Shown here one piece after another: positions 42,626 to 54,965 of a stretch of 64,000 nt of DNA (positions are counted from its first letter, which is position 1; every line of letters begins with the position of its first letter). A program made the position numbers and the translations under genes. Under the pieces are notes generated by a model. It was not told where the DNA came from and made no database searches. It saw only the letters and a list, made by a program, of their open reading frames with translations. Where the stretch lies: positions 106,287,529-106,351,528 of the forward strand of contig CM069432.1 of assembly GCA_035610365.1 (NCBI GenBank), written 5' to 3'. The stretch is from Aquatica leii. Lineage: Eukaryota > Arthropoda > Insecta > Coleoptera > Lampyridae.

Positions 42626-45600
42626 AAAGTTAAGGTGCGTTTATTATCTGATCGCTAATGATATAAATACCGTCACTTACACTTTTTCCTTCAATGACAT
42701 TTACCACTCCAAAGATGCAAGGTACATTGTTTTGCAAAACGTTGTTTTTTTAGGTTCACGGAAGACAATGCCACAAAAGCCAACTTCTACTTTTTGTTTT
42801 GACTCTCAGGGAGAGACTAGGACGAAGCTTAAAAAGTTTGGGTGTTGAACTACGACGCGGTCTGAACCAGAAGTCGCTTATAATCGTAACCAAAAAAAAA
42901 ACGCGAAAGCTTAAAATTCTATATCTTTTTGCATTAAAAACTGCAGTAGAATAAACTGAATTTGTAAAAGACCCGTGACGTGATATGCGCAGTACACGAA
43001 ATTGACACAACGATCCATTCTTACAAATATAATACAATAAGTAGCGTTCTGATACGCTGTCTTTAGAAATTGCCGCAGCAAGGCTTCGCCCACAGGTCCT
43101 CTAAAAATTACGCGAACACTATATTTGTTTTTTTAAAAATGTTGTTTAAGGAAACATTTTCTTAGTTTAAGGATTTCAAATAAACTAAATATATTTACAG
43201 TTTTGTTAATTACATTATTTTTAAATAATTTGTTTAAATCGTATGCTCAAAATGCAATGTTTACTTAATTAATAATTTAAACTATGTGTATTTTTTTAAA
43301 ACAAAAAACAATAAAAAAAAATTTTAATTTGTTTATTCTTCTATCTATTAATATTTAATCAAATGACGTTAAAATACATGTAAGTAATATAATTACTGGA
43401 AAAATGTGTTTAGCTTAATAATTATGTATTAAATAAAACATAAATTAAAAAAAAGAAAGGTAGCAGAATAAATGTAAATAAGTACTATTGTTATATTGTG
43501 TTTGTTTCATTCTCATAAAATTTTATATAAAAATTTTATTACATTTGTGTGTGCGTGTTTATACAAAAATAATTTGTTTTAAATATCAAAATACTGTTAC
43601 GTGGATACATTTTTTTATATACTTGATTATTAAATGTAACGTTTCTAAAATTTTTAGTATAATAAAACTTACAATTTTTAAGGTAGATTTTTAAACAGTT
43701 TGACGTAGACACACAAAAAATTTCTATAATTGAAATTTCTTAAAATTAACAACTTTGTAGTTCAGTATTTGCATATATTATTACAATAGTGTTGTTAATA
43801 AAGTTGATAAGAATTTAACCTTTTAACTCACTTTAAAAAATTATAGCAGTATTTTGTTAAATATAAAAATACATATATTGCTAAAGTTATTTCTACTCCC
43901 TAAATTTTGCTGGAACACGTTGAACCGTAAATGATAGCAAAAGATTGTCAATATTGAATGTCATAAACATTACATCATAAAAAAATACAAAAATGTAGAC
44001 TATATATTTGTATGCAAAAACAACAAAATGAAACGTAAATTTTAAAAATATATTAAGCTGTATAAGGGTTTTAATTTAAAAAAAGTTGTACGTTACTCTA
44101 AAAATGTGCTTAGAATTTTAAGCACGTAAAAGCTCAACATGTTTTGATGATTGCGTAAATTACAATAATTAATAAATTTAGTTTAATTAAATTTTACTTT
44201 TACATTTCTATTCATAGACTTTTATTTAAATAGATATTTATAAAAATATGTAAATTTAATTATACAATTTTATATTAAAAAATGATTAAAAACATTTTTT
44301 TCTAAGTAAAGATGTTATTTCTATTCGATATTCATGTCTCTAATGTTTAATAAAACATTAAACTTTTTATCTCTTATTATTTGCTTAATTATTTAAAACA
44401 ATAAATTATAAATGACTTCATTGTTTTGTTTTTTATTTATTATTAAGTATTTGTCATGTCATGTGTCACAAAAAAAAATTTAACACTTAACACAAAGCTA
44501 AAACTTTTTTAACACATGGTTAGAAAAGATCAAAATAAATAGTAGAAACATTTAGGTGTGTTTTGCATTTAAAAATTTACAAGAAACTAAAAAAACAAAA
44601 AATAGAAACACTAAAAAAGGAGTAAATTAAAACCTATATAAAAACTAAAAAAATTTGTTTTCAAGAAAATTATAATTATAATTCTTTGAAATTTGAAATT
44701 AATGAATAAACAAAAAAATCTTTTTTCTTAATAATTAAGTAGATAATTATGTATCACTGTTGAGAAAATTTGTATATACTATAGTGAATCAAAATATGAA
44801 ACAATTCGATTATACATTCAATTAGATCAACACCATAAAGTACTATTAAATCAATTGTAATTAAACATCATTTGAAACTTTTAGTTTATGTGATTGATTC
44901 AAAGAAATTCAAGTGAGTAGCATTTTCATAGGTTGAAATGTGAAGTAAAAATAAAAAATTAATCTTTTAAATAATTTTCGTTTAAGTAAATGTATTTCAA
45001 TAGTATTGTACCATTTGTCTAACAAAAGGTTTTACAGCAAACTCTGCCATTAATCCTAAGCTAAAAGTTGCAAAATAACAACAAACAATCATTAAACAAA
45101 AGGTTTGAAGGTAAAAATTTGAAAAAAGTTTAACAAAATAAACTTGAAAACAAATATCGAAACATCTACAAGGTTACGTTTTAACTTTTTATGTAATGCA
45201 AATAAGAATAGTCAATCTTGAAGAAGAATTAAGTTACAGTTTGTATTATGTATAGTTTAACCCTTTCATTTTATATAAAGGATATGCAAAACAATTAGGC
45301 ATTCCATATCACGTGACCTCGGCCATTTAAAAATGGTGGTCGTTGGACAAACAAACCTGTTAGTGTCATAAGTTTATTATTGAAACCATTGTTGCGGCCT
45401 TAAATACGCAAATATTAAACAATGGAAGCCTAATCCAAGCATTGTATGAATTAACTACATCAGAAAGACGTTGGGAGACATTATTTGCAAGAAATATCGG
45501 CAATTAACGCTAAGAATCTTTCTTTTGCTGAATGACGACTCGAGTTCTTATCTGGAACATGTTCCAGATGTAAATAGCATGGATATTATTTAACATAGCT

Positions 45601-46429
45601 ACTATATGAAGGAGCAGACAAAGATTTACAAAATTACATGAATTTTCATAGCAAAACATAATGCATTGCAGCAACAAAACGAGTGGATATAAACAATATT
45701 GAAAATCAGAAAGCATTTTTAGTTTTTAAGTTATGTTTACTCATAGAAGTGAAGGGTATTGAACAAAGTAAATTTGTGCACTTATCTTACAACTGAAAAA
45801 TGTGTATAAATTTTTTTTCACATATTATGATTGTATTTTAAGATTATCTTGAGACTTTCTCGTTTGTAATCGTATTTTATTATCTAGTGGTTCTGACTAA
45901 AAGGAAAATAACATTTTATGTATGTATTACTGCAATAAACTCAGATACAAATATGTATTTATTCACATTAAACGATTGACGAAAAATATTTTTATTTTAC
46001 AAAAAAATGGTAATAGGAAGAAAAATCATTTATACCTCTATAAATACTTTGTGCAATTAAAGAATTCAAAGTGCAGTAGAAATCATTTAGTAAACAGTTG
46101 GTCAAGTAAAAAATGTTTACAAAAGAAAAATTCCAACAGTTTGGTTATATCAATAAGGTACTTGTAAATATAAATCGTTTAGTAAGTTGAATTCGGTTAT
46201 TAAACAATTACCCGATTGTCGTTAAGGTGTACAATTAATCCTTTCTACAATCTGCATTCACTATTTTTCTATTTTCTATAAAAACAACTAAAAATGACAG
46301 TCTTGTAACAGTTTTACATACTTATGTACATATGTACTGAAAAATAATTTTTAAAGAAGAAGCTTTTTGGTTTTTAGCAATATGCTTACTAAGTAACTTT
46401 GATTAAAAAGTAAATATGTCAATATAATA
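42626..46429. other. noncoding DNA; decayed GC-richer patch at 42.75-43.10 kb
   Basis: At 42.75-43.10 kb both strands have open frames and CG-containing sequence unlike the flanks, perhaps the PLE 3' region or another fossil; no family recognised. From 43.1 to 46.4 kb the DNA is extremely AT-rich with no supported feature. A short GC-richer spot at 45.31-45.37 kb (CACGTGACCTCGGCCATT) is unexplained. Confidence 0.4.
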
Positions 46430-46511
46430 GCGAAGGCTTCCACGGCCGGAATCTATACTAACATTAGAATGTCTTCCGGGTTTGGACCGTGTCATAGTTG
46501 TAACCGAAGCT

Positions 46512-46553
46512 GCCAACGTTTCGCCCACTTTCGTAAGGGTCTTCATCAGGGCG
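46512..46553 (-). ncRNA. hammerhead-ribozyme-like motif at the PLE end
   Basis: The minus strand reads GCCCTGATGAAGACCCTTAC GAAAGTGGGCGAAACGTTGG C. CUGAUGA and GAAAC are the hammerhead core boxes in the right order, and GCC before the first box can pair with GGC after GUU, as in minimal type I hammerheads reported from PLE termini. The helix between the boxes (GACCC/GGGC) is imperfect, and CGCCC/GGGCG can form a competing hairpin. Probably degenerate; activity unproven. Confidence 0.45.
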
Positions 46554-46589
46554 TGAGATAAATCGCAAAACTCAAACAAGCAATCGAAA

Positions 46590-46755
46590 TCTAACTAAGA
46601 ACTTCTCAAAAGTTAGGTTATCCACTTGTAAAACAAGCCATAACTCAAACTATGGAAAGGTAAGAAAGAAAACGATAACCTGAAAAACCAAACAAAAATC
46701 TAACAAAGAACCACTACCGAGTTAGGTAATCAACTTGTAAACCAAGCTAGATTCT
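46590..46755 (-). repeat. imperfect tandem repeat in the PLE 3' region
   Basis: Two copies about 105 bp apart share ATCTAAC.AAGAAC, GTTAGGT.ATC.ACTTGTA AA, and CAAGC.A (46590-46650 and 46690-46752). They lie between the nuclease stop and the terminal motif. Confidence 0.65.
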
Positions 46756-46773
46756 AAACTCCGTAGAAGTGAC

Positions 46774-47880
46774 TTAAGAAGAAATAGTCTCCGTATTTAA
46801 AGGAAAAGGATCGTCAGGGATGATTAAGCTCGACCCTGATTGGGTTACGGTTGTTAGGGGGCGTGTTTTTGATAAATGACGAATAACCGGGAACCAAAGA
46901 GGGGATAGTTCAAAACCATGATCGCGATTGAAGTTATTGGGGTGTTTGATGATTTCTATGCTTTCTCGGAATTTCCTGTTGAAAAAGAATGGAGATTTGG
47001 CAATCAACGAAACATTATCAAAATCTATCTTGTGACCTGTAGTAAAATGATGTTCAGCGACCGCAGACCTGGAAGTATACCTTTTCCTTATACAACGATC
47101 ATGTTCTGAAATGCAAGTAATGACGGAACGACCGGTTTCACCAATGTAGACTAAACCACAAGAACAGGGAATTTGGTATACACCTTGAGATGAAAGTTTA
47201 GGAAATTTGTCTTTGGGAGAAGGAAGAATCTGAGAGATTTTGCCTGTCGAGTTGAATATGGGTTTAATACCATTCTTACAAAGAAGTTTCCCTATTTGAT
47301 CTGTAACCTTGTGAATGTAGGGTAAAAAGGCCAATTTCGAGTTGGATTCGGGAGTAGAAATGTCCTTAGGTAATCGAGTACGTGGATGTAAACGACGATT
47401 AATAACTCTATGAATACCTCGCTTTACATAACCATTGTTCACTAAGGTTCTAGTAAGATGACGGAGTTCTGAGTTTAGATTCTCAGGTTGACAAATAGAA
47501 AAGGCACGATGGACCAAAGATTCAATAACAGAACGTTTCTGTGCAGGATGATGATGAGACGAAGCATGAAGGTATCTGTCCGTATGGGTGGGTTTGCGAT
47601 AAACAGAATGCCCTAGAAGTCCGTCGGGTTTACAAGTCACAAGAACGTCAAGAAATGGAAGAGAACCATTACTTTCGATTTCCATAGTAAATTTGATATC
47701 TAAGTGTTGATTGTTAAGATGATCAAGAAACTTAAACAATTCAAGATGACCATGAGACCAAACAATAAACGTGTCGTCAACATATCTAAACCACACTTTA
47801 GGTTTTAATATTCATGATTCCAAAGCAACCGTTTCAAAGGATTCCATAACTACTATCGCAAAAATGATAGTCGTGCGATA
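46774..47880 (-). CDS. PLE RT (C-terminal part) and GIY-YIG endonuclease, with one stop
   Basis: The main frame (47796-46774, 340 codons) starts inside RT at WFRYVDDTFIVW (catalytic YVDD) and runs through SLPFLDVLVTCKPDG and YRKPTHTDRYLHASSHHHPA Q, to the nuclease GVYQIPCSCGLVYIGETGRS, SAVAEHHFTTGHKIDFDN and the C-terminal FELSPLWFPV. Upstream the same frame continues past a TGA at about 47812 to MESFETVALES, the PLE segment before the palm. The GIY, YIG, R and H/GH zinc-associated residues are present. The stop and the 5' truncation make it inactive; otherwise it is the youngest-looking PLE here. Confidence 0.88.
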
Positions 47881-47900
47881 ACAAACATTCTCAAGAGAAT

Positions 47901-48324
47901 AATCGCAATTATTCCCACTACTAAACTTTTATAATTTTTGCGCCACCTGGCTTTCAATAGTGTAACTTCTTTATTTGTAAAAAATTGCAGCTTTTGCACA
48001 TTTTATAATACTTTTTGTTGCGCTACCTGACTCACAGTAGTATAACTTTTTAATTTTAATAACTTCACCGTTAAACCAGCACTTGCTAGAGATTACACTC
48101 TAAGCGTAAATATGGCCGACGAAACCCCGTTCTTAAAATTACGTATAGATTGCGCGTATAAACGACGCCAAATAGTATGCGCCATCTACTTTTGCTGAAA
48201 AGTTTTCGGAACAAAGGTTTCCATAAGATATTCTGTTTTTCTACTATATAGTCTTTGATTGAAAACTCATTGATTTAAAAGAAACACACAACGTGTCTTT
48301 TATTAAAACACAGGTGCTAGAAGT
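47901..48324. repeat. degenerate tandem repeat (TGCGCCACCT-type) and a short ORF
   Basis: TTTATAATTTTTGCGCCACC TGGCTTTCAATAGTGTAAC (from 47929) recurs as TTTATAATACTTTTTGTTGC GCTACCTGACTCACAGTAGT (from 48001), with a third, shorter GCGCCATCTACTTTTGC at 48179. Between copies 2 and 3, ATG 48112 to TGA 48198 encodes 28 residues (MADETPFLKLRIDC...). Its GC is higher than the flanks, but function is unknown. Confidence 0.5.
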
Positions 48325-48610
48325 ATAGTGATGCTGGTTCTAGACCACATTTTCCCGCGTTTTTTTAAACATTTTAGTTTCGGCTGCGTTTGTGTAAGTT
48401 TGGGCGAAATCGTATTTTCTTCGACTACATTTGGGTGCGCGCACAATTTTCTAATTTGAATTTTGTGTAAGTTCGGGTAAGATTGTAATCGGATGAAATC
48501 GGGTGTACCCGTTTTTTTAAAATTCAAATTTCAGGTAAGATAGCCGCTCTGGCTAAAAATTTCTAGCCTTTAAAAATGTAAATTTAAAATGGCCAATGAA
48601 TATTTGAAGG
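48325..48610 (+). repeat. dispersed repeat, copy B (GTAAGTTCGG-rich)
   Basis: Same family and orientation as 26226-26720, about 210 bp shorter by internal loss between the CCCGTTTTTT block and the AAATGGCCAATGAATATTTG block. It contains GTGTAAGTTCGGGTAAGAT and AATCGGATGAAATCGGGTG. Confidence 0.75.
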
Positions 48611-50207
48611 GTAACAAAATTTAATAGATATAGCGGGAAATATAACTAACTTCAATAATTTTGGCTCATCCTGTAAGTTTGATTAAAATAGTAACTGAAA
48701 TCGATACGAAAAAGATGGAAATTAAAATAAACAAAGCTTTATTACACTTTAGTAAATATTAATACTTTAAATAAATTCCACTTCTCGTTATTAATATTTA
48801 TTAGTGTACATTACATTACATTATTAATAAAAAATTTTATTTACCTATAATTTATCGCATTCTCGTAGTAGTTCTTCAATAAACTCTATTCATCGTTTTT
48901 GCTATTTATATACAAAACATGTTTACTATTATATTTAATTATTATGTCTTTACGTTTTGTTACGATTCTTGTAGACATTGCAACAAAGTTACATTATTAA
49001 TCTTCTAAGAATACGGAAAACATCTTTCTGCCTAATAAGATTAAATTTATGACAACCTGAAAAATATTTTCTTACATAATTGAATTAGTTAGGGTTTAAA
49101 TTACGAGTAAGTTTATCTTTGGATCTAAATGAATCTAAAAATTTTAACTGAAAATTAAGTATTTTTCCAGGTTGATTAATTATATTTTTTGTACTGCCAA
49201 CACCGCAAACGTCAATATTCGTTCGTTAGTGTAGTTACGTAATGAACGAAAAAAGCTCTAGGGTGACAAAATGAAAATTAGGAATCCACATAAAAGTAAG
49301 TCTTCAAAGTCAATTAATATATTAGAACGAGTATGCGACAGGTGGAAAAATCATTTAAAAAATCTTAAAATTTAGTTAAAATTGCAGAAAAACGATGTTA
49401 AAGTTAATGTCAAATTTGACAGATTTAATAATAAATGTAGTACCAACATTATATTTCTGTCGGTTTTTTTTTATTTTTTCAAAAAAAAATGTAATTTTAT
49501 AAAAGGCAACATAAAAAATAATGTACATTACTCTCGTCGAAAGAATCATAGCATAACTCACTCACATGCAACGCTCGGCCATGCGGCCTCGCGTCGCATT
49601 AACGTTTGTTTTGTCATTTCTTACTTTCTACTCTTGTTACGTAAACTACTATTTACGTTTTGGTGTAACAAAGTTTCTTTGCGTCTGCTCTAGCTCTTAA
49701 TTCATGACTAAGGTGGGATGGGATATACCTGAAACAAGTCCCCTTTGTTGGTTAACCCGCACTTTAGTTTTCAGAACTTCACTATCTTTTTTCGTATAGA
49801 AAAGACCTGTAGTTTGCAGTCGTGTTTAAAGATGTAATAGTATAGTAACTAGTTTAAATTCATGTATTTTAAGACAATTTATAAGAGTATTTTAAAATAA
49901 GTAACACCGTATATACCAATAATAAATAATATGTTTGTGTGTTAAAAAACTGTTTTACGTAAATGTAGCCCTACGACTACATTAGTAGAAAAAGAAAGGT
50001 GTAGCTCGAACCAGCTATCGAGGTTTTGTTACAACTACAATTTTCTAATTCAATAAAACAAAGTATTATAAATAAATTTTCTTGCAATCGTTAGTGCTTT
50101 TATAAAAATGTGTGCGCATTTTAAACTTCTACATGTATAACTTTTGCAGAATTGTAGAATAGACAAAAAATCAGTATTACTAGAAAATTTTAAATTCTAT
50201 TTAGCAA
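48611..50207. other. noncoding DNA with one CG-rich spot
   Basis: AT-rich throughout except 49570-49605, GCTCGGCCATGCGGCCTCGC GTCGCATT, which contains a GGCC/GGCC palindrome. It may mark the end of a decayed element. No gene supported. Confidence 0.4.
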
Positions 50208-50402
50208 CTAAGATACTTTTTGGTTAACGGCAAAAGACGTTGGTAAAGCGATATCCACAATAAAAGGTTTAACGATAGGTTCGGTAAACTCATCGGCGGA
50301 AGTCGAAGCATTCGAAACAACAATTTGCTTATTCAAAAGTGCAAACTGCGAAATTAAAACAACTATCGTTGAAAAACTTATTTTTGATTTGAGAATCGTC
50401 AT
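50208..50402 (-). CDS. hypothetical short protein with signal-peptide-like N-terminus
   Basis: From the second in-frame ATG (50402; the first is at 50426) the minus frame gives MTILKSKISFSTIVVLISQF ALLNKQIVVSNA, a basic then hydrophobic stretch ending in a small-residue site like a signal peptide. It is followed by STSADEFTEPIVKPFIVDIA and a stop at 50208. Slightly richer in GC than its flanks. It could be the first exon of a secreted protein or the start of a decayed envelope-like ORF; no family recognised. Confidence 0.25.
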   Translation of the reverse strand: MTILKSKISFSTIVVLISQFALLNKQIVVSNASTSADEFTEPIVKPFIVDIALPTSFAVNQKVS

Positions 50403-50429
50403 CCTGAATTGAAATTCAATTACCAATAC

Positions 50430-51750
50430 GGCTTAACAAATATTTAATTTTGGTTTCAATAATAGGAAAAAAAAAATTTTGTTGGAGTCATTTTCAATAA
50501 ATCAATTACTTTCCTCAATACCTTATTTAATTGCTATTTTGTCTGCATTAAAATTGAAAGGGTACACTGGATGGGATACTTTGCCGACGGTTTTCTCAGC
50601 GAGAAAATTCTTAAGTTAACTTTGTAATACGATGCCTAAGGATGCATCGCCGCCTCTAATCAAAATCTTATACCTTTGTTTGTTATGCGATAAACGATCA
50701 ACAATAAATTTGTTGCCCACTGTGAAATAAAACTACAAAACAACAAAAGTTTCTAAAAATCACAAAATTAACAGGCAAACTAAAATTCAAAAAATAGCTC
50801 AACGTTGGAAACGCCAAATTTTTGTTACATGCAAAAGCTGTTATTACAGAAAATACCTTAATAAAAGTAAAATAAACGTGGTATTTGCCGGTACTCAGTG
50901 AAGATAAGTGTGGATTATACTCAAAACTCAGTGACTGTTTAAAAAACTTAAGAGAAAAAAATTAATGTCAAAATCAAAATTAACAAAAGTCTAAAGGGGA
51001 CCAGGAAAGTTTATAGCTGCTTATGAACTTTACCAACCAGAGAACACGACGATGTACACACTATTAAAATCTACCTTTATAGTGTGCACTAAATTTAAAA
51101 AAAAGCAAATAAAATTAACTCGCGAACAGGATAATTGAGTAAAAGCTTCGTTACATTAACAATTATTACATACAAGAATTCAAAAACCAAATTTAAAACA
51201 AAAGCAACGAATAAACCAAATTTCACACACAAAATATATAAATAAAAATTTATAGTAACATAATTGGTTACAATAAAACAAAAATAATTACAATAAAAAC
51301 AATTAATTTTACTGCAACGTTATTTTAAATTTTAATTTAAAAAACAAAAAATCAAATTTAAAGTGACATTAATTACAAAGTAACACTAAATTCAAAGGAC
51401 TTTGTGTCCGTAAAACTACATAATTATATTAAAATAATTGGGCGGAATCATCCGAAGAGCAAATGTTGAAACACATGTTTATATTATTAAGTGTTTTTCT
51501 AAGTAATCTAAAATAAAACTTTTACCAACACTAATTTGTAGACAAAAAATGCGCATTTCACTGTACAAGACGTCAACGAAGCATATTTAAATATATTTAT
51601 TAACACGTTTAATGCTGACTGAGATGTTAGTTTACCACCGAGGAGCTATATTTTTGTCAAAAAATTTGGTAAAATTTTAAACACAAAATTATTACCTATT
51701 TTAACGTCATCAACCCCTCAAACTAAATTCTTTGACACAAGCTGATGACG
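50430..51750. other. A-rich noncoding DNA
   Basis: No supported gene. The plus strand is strongly A-skewed from 50.7 to 51.6 kb. Confidence 0.35.
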
Positions 51751-52346
51751 TCAAATGACATGTAATTTATATAAATAAAAATAAAAAGCAAAGGAAAAAA
51801 AATATTGAATAAACGTAATGAAAAAAACTACAAACTGATTAAAGAACTGTTTATTTATGGTGTAAGCAAAAACAAGATCCCACACAAAGTGCTGGTGCTG
51901 GTAGCCGAACGATAAAAACTGTCTCTTTTCATACTCACTTATAGCAGTAAGAATTCTTTCAGTGACCATGCTTCTTTTTGTTTGTAAAATCATTTGTTAT
52001 TGGTGCATGTTGTACGAAATCTGAGTTAACACCGGGCACTAGTGATTCCTTTTCAGTTTGAGAATATTTCAAAACAGCTAATTTAACGGCGTACAATAAG
52101 TGTTTGGGCTTTTCGTAATTTCTAAAACCGGAAATGCATTGGTCTGTAAATAATCAATTTTTGGTTTGGCACTAACGGAGTTTCTCTGCAACTTTTTCTC
52201 AGCGTTTTAATGCAATATGTGCTGAAAGGCAACAACGTGTAAGCCAGATCGTAACTGTTATAAAAATTATCTAAAATACTGCGTGTTCTACGTCTAGTTT
52301 TTACAAAATAAAAGCTTTTGCATTTTTTGTATGATTTTTTTTTCAC
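51751..52346 (-). pseudogene. unidentified decayed coding segment
   Basis: Two minus frames, 52346-52122 (TRRRTRSILDNFYNSYDLAY, TLLPFSTYCIKTLRKSCRET) and 51993-51751 (TERILTAISEYEKRQFLSFG YQHQHFVWD), plus a readable stretch between them (KYSQTEKESLVPGVNSDFVQ), have protein-like composition. Frame changes between them indicate decay. I recognise no domain. It could be a retroelement ORF or a host pseudogene. Confidence 0.3.
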
Positions 52347-52349
52347 CTA

Positions 52350-54003
52350 GATTTCCTGATTTGTTAGTGTAAATACAAAATTTGATTATTTTTCCATTTG
52401 GTTCAAAAATTATTTATAATTTTACTACTTATACGTTTTTCTTACTTATGATATACCGTCTAAATAACAGTATACCTCTCTATAACATCGTAGACTCATC
52501 AAAAGATAAATTTTTAACTGAATAATCGTATTGTTCCTATAAGAAGAATTAAACCAATAAACATGCTCATTTATTTTCTTGTTGTATTATGTCAACGCGT
52601 AATGCGGTATTTATCTAAAGTATTTGCATGCAAAAAAACTTTTATTACAAATATAGAGTGGGGCACTGCGACCATCACAATTTTTACACACTAACCTGTT
52701 GAAATTCTCAAATGAATTTTTTTCTACACATATACATAATGTATAAAAGCACATTTTTAAATTATTGTTGATTATACAGGGTGTTCGTAAGAAAAGGTTT
52801 ATATCAAAGTTATGTTTTTTTTAAATAAAGCATTTTGTATTTTATAGTTTAGAATCTAAAAAAAAAATTATAAACAAGTTGCAATCAAATTGTTTATACC
52901 TATATCTTAGTTTTTTTAAGAAAATAAACAATAATTAAAAATGCAGGCTTAAATTAAAATTTTAATTTTGCTGCATTTATTAAGGTTGGAATAATGCAAT
53001 TGCTGACAGTATTCACAGTAAATGTTATTATGTAAAACGACACCAAAAATTTTTGATTACCTTATAGATGGTATAATGGTGTAACAAATACTAACAAAAT
53101 ATCGTTATAATATTACCATACAAAACAAAACTATTTATACAACTTCGATCGTTGAACTTCTGAACTAAGTATAGGACTATTTGCATGTTTGGGTAACAGA
53201 TAATCAAACAATAGAAATAAGTCATAAACGACATTCAAATATGTACACAAATATAATCTACAATTTTATATACATGCAATAAAATAAAATAATTATCGTT
53301 TAATTGAATAAACTAATACTTAATCTTCTAAATTCAAATTAAGATTAGATTTGCTCTTTTACAATCTTATGTACTAAACTATTTGAGAAAAATAACAATA
53401 AAAATAACATTACAATGATGTCAAATTTATTAAAAATCAATTTCGATCTATACGATTTAACAATCAAATCTAAGTTTTCAAATAACGATTTACCTTACAA
53501 CTAAGACCAAAACGACTTTCATCTATGCTACACAATATCTCAACTGAGTTGCTACTTCAAATTCAAACAAGAATTCAAATGCAATAATTAGATCTATACT
53601 ACGAATCTATGACGCCATTTTATTTCTATTAAACGAGTCATGTTCAATTACAATTTTTGACAATTATTATGCGATCCAAACGATGTTTGACAACCAAATA
53701 TTAAAACTGTTAAAACGATACAACAAAATAATAATAAATTTTCAAATGCTTACCCTTTTTAGTTACATAAAGCTTTAAAAATTTTGAATAATATGTGCAT
53801 TTAACAAACGGCACAATTGAAAAGCAAGAACAATTGTCTGTTGCGCATGATGTATTTTCGACATTTACGCATTAACCTTAAATTTTCATAGAAGTACGAT
53901 TAAAAATTTAATGTATGGGTTTGAGCAACAAATCAAAATTTAAAATTAGGCGTTACACTTTCCCCTCTATTATTGAATCTATAGCTTACTGAAGATGTGA
54001 GAC
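52350..54003. other. AT-rich noncoding DNA
   Basis: No supported feature; the LTR and 3' region of the adjacent gypsy fossil would lie here, but no repeat pair was found. Confidence 0.35.
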
Positions 54004-54965
54004 CTATGTGCTAATAGGATAGTTATACGATTTTAACTTTGATAGATGCACTACTCCGGCTAGTTTACCATCAAGTGTATTTAATCTACTAACTCCTGTT
54101 TGACTCACATCAATTACTACAAATGGACCTTCGCATAAAAGACACAATTTGGAAGCTAGTTTTTCCACAGCTGAAAACAAGTAAAAAAATTTTTGAAGAA
54201 CTAGATGACTAATCTTAAAATGAGAATTTCTCTTACGAAGATTGTAACAAGTACTTTGATTTTGACTAGCTTTGAACATATTTAGCTCAGCACTTACAAT
54301 TATCTCTTTCAGTTTGAAAATTTACTAAGTGCTGTAAGCGAATTACTATCAACAAGAATCGGTTTAAAAAGAAGTTTTTTGTTTCCTGTTCTAAGCTCTC
54401 TGCCAAATTTTAAAAATTCAGGAGAATGCTTGGTTGACTGCTAAACTTAGCAGTTAAGAGGAAAATTGAATCTTACTCAAATGTTTATTCCAATGTTGAT
54501 GATTATCTTCAAAATAACTAACTATGATATTCCTATTACTACGTTCTGTAAAGTTTGCTTGTGAATGTTGATATGATGTGTTCTATTACTCTATATTACA
54601 GTCACGTGCTAAATTCTTTATCAATGAACTAACAATATTTTTGGCATTATCGGACAACAAAACTCAACAACCTAAGCGATTCAATATACAAAAACAAATT
54701 TTTTCTGCAACAACAAACGAAGTGGTTTTACAAATAGGAATAATTTCAATCTATCTTGTGACAAGATCTTAAAACACCAAAATGTACACATTTCCTTTAC
54801 TACCACGTGGAAATGGATCCATTTGAGACAATATCAAAAGGTTTAACTAAATAACACGGAAACATTTTTTTAAACGAAGAATAACTAGAGGGTTTGACAT
54901 TCTGACAAGTATTACAATGTTTGATGTTTTAAGTGACCTGGCATAACATCATCATGACAACTTTT
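54004..54965 (-). pseudogene. Ty3/gypsy integrase fossil
   Basis: Read downward from 54.96 kb: a zinc-finger trace (CHDDVMPGHLKHQTL, HHCC type); MDPFPRGSKGNVYILVF, stop, DLVTR, stop, IEIIPICKTTSFVVAEKI, corresponding to the first catalytic D and following strands; SDNAKNIVSSLIKNLARD (second D); the HSQANFTERSNRNI block; and 54279-54004 with YNLRKRN, SKLCLLCEGPFVVIDV, GVVHLSKLKSY (the usual C-terminal 'KL...y.GPf.i..v' and 'g.vH...LK.y'). Many stops. No RT or LTR found with it. Confidence 0.82.

Larger units (their letters stand above)
46430..47900 (-). mobile_element. Penelope-like element, 5'-truncated
   Basis: Minus strand: partial RT, linker, GIY-YIG nuclease, 3' UTR with an internal duplication, and a terminal block ending CCGGCCGTGGAAGCCTTCGC TATTAT near 46430. 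Upstream homology to RT stops at about 47.88-47.90 kb, where unrelated AT-rich sequence begins, so the copy is truncated within RT, as is common for PLEs. Confidence 0.88.
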
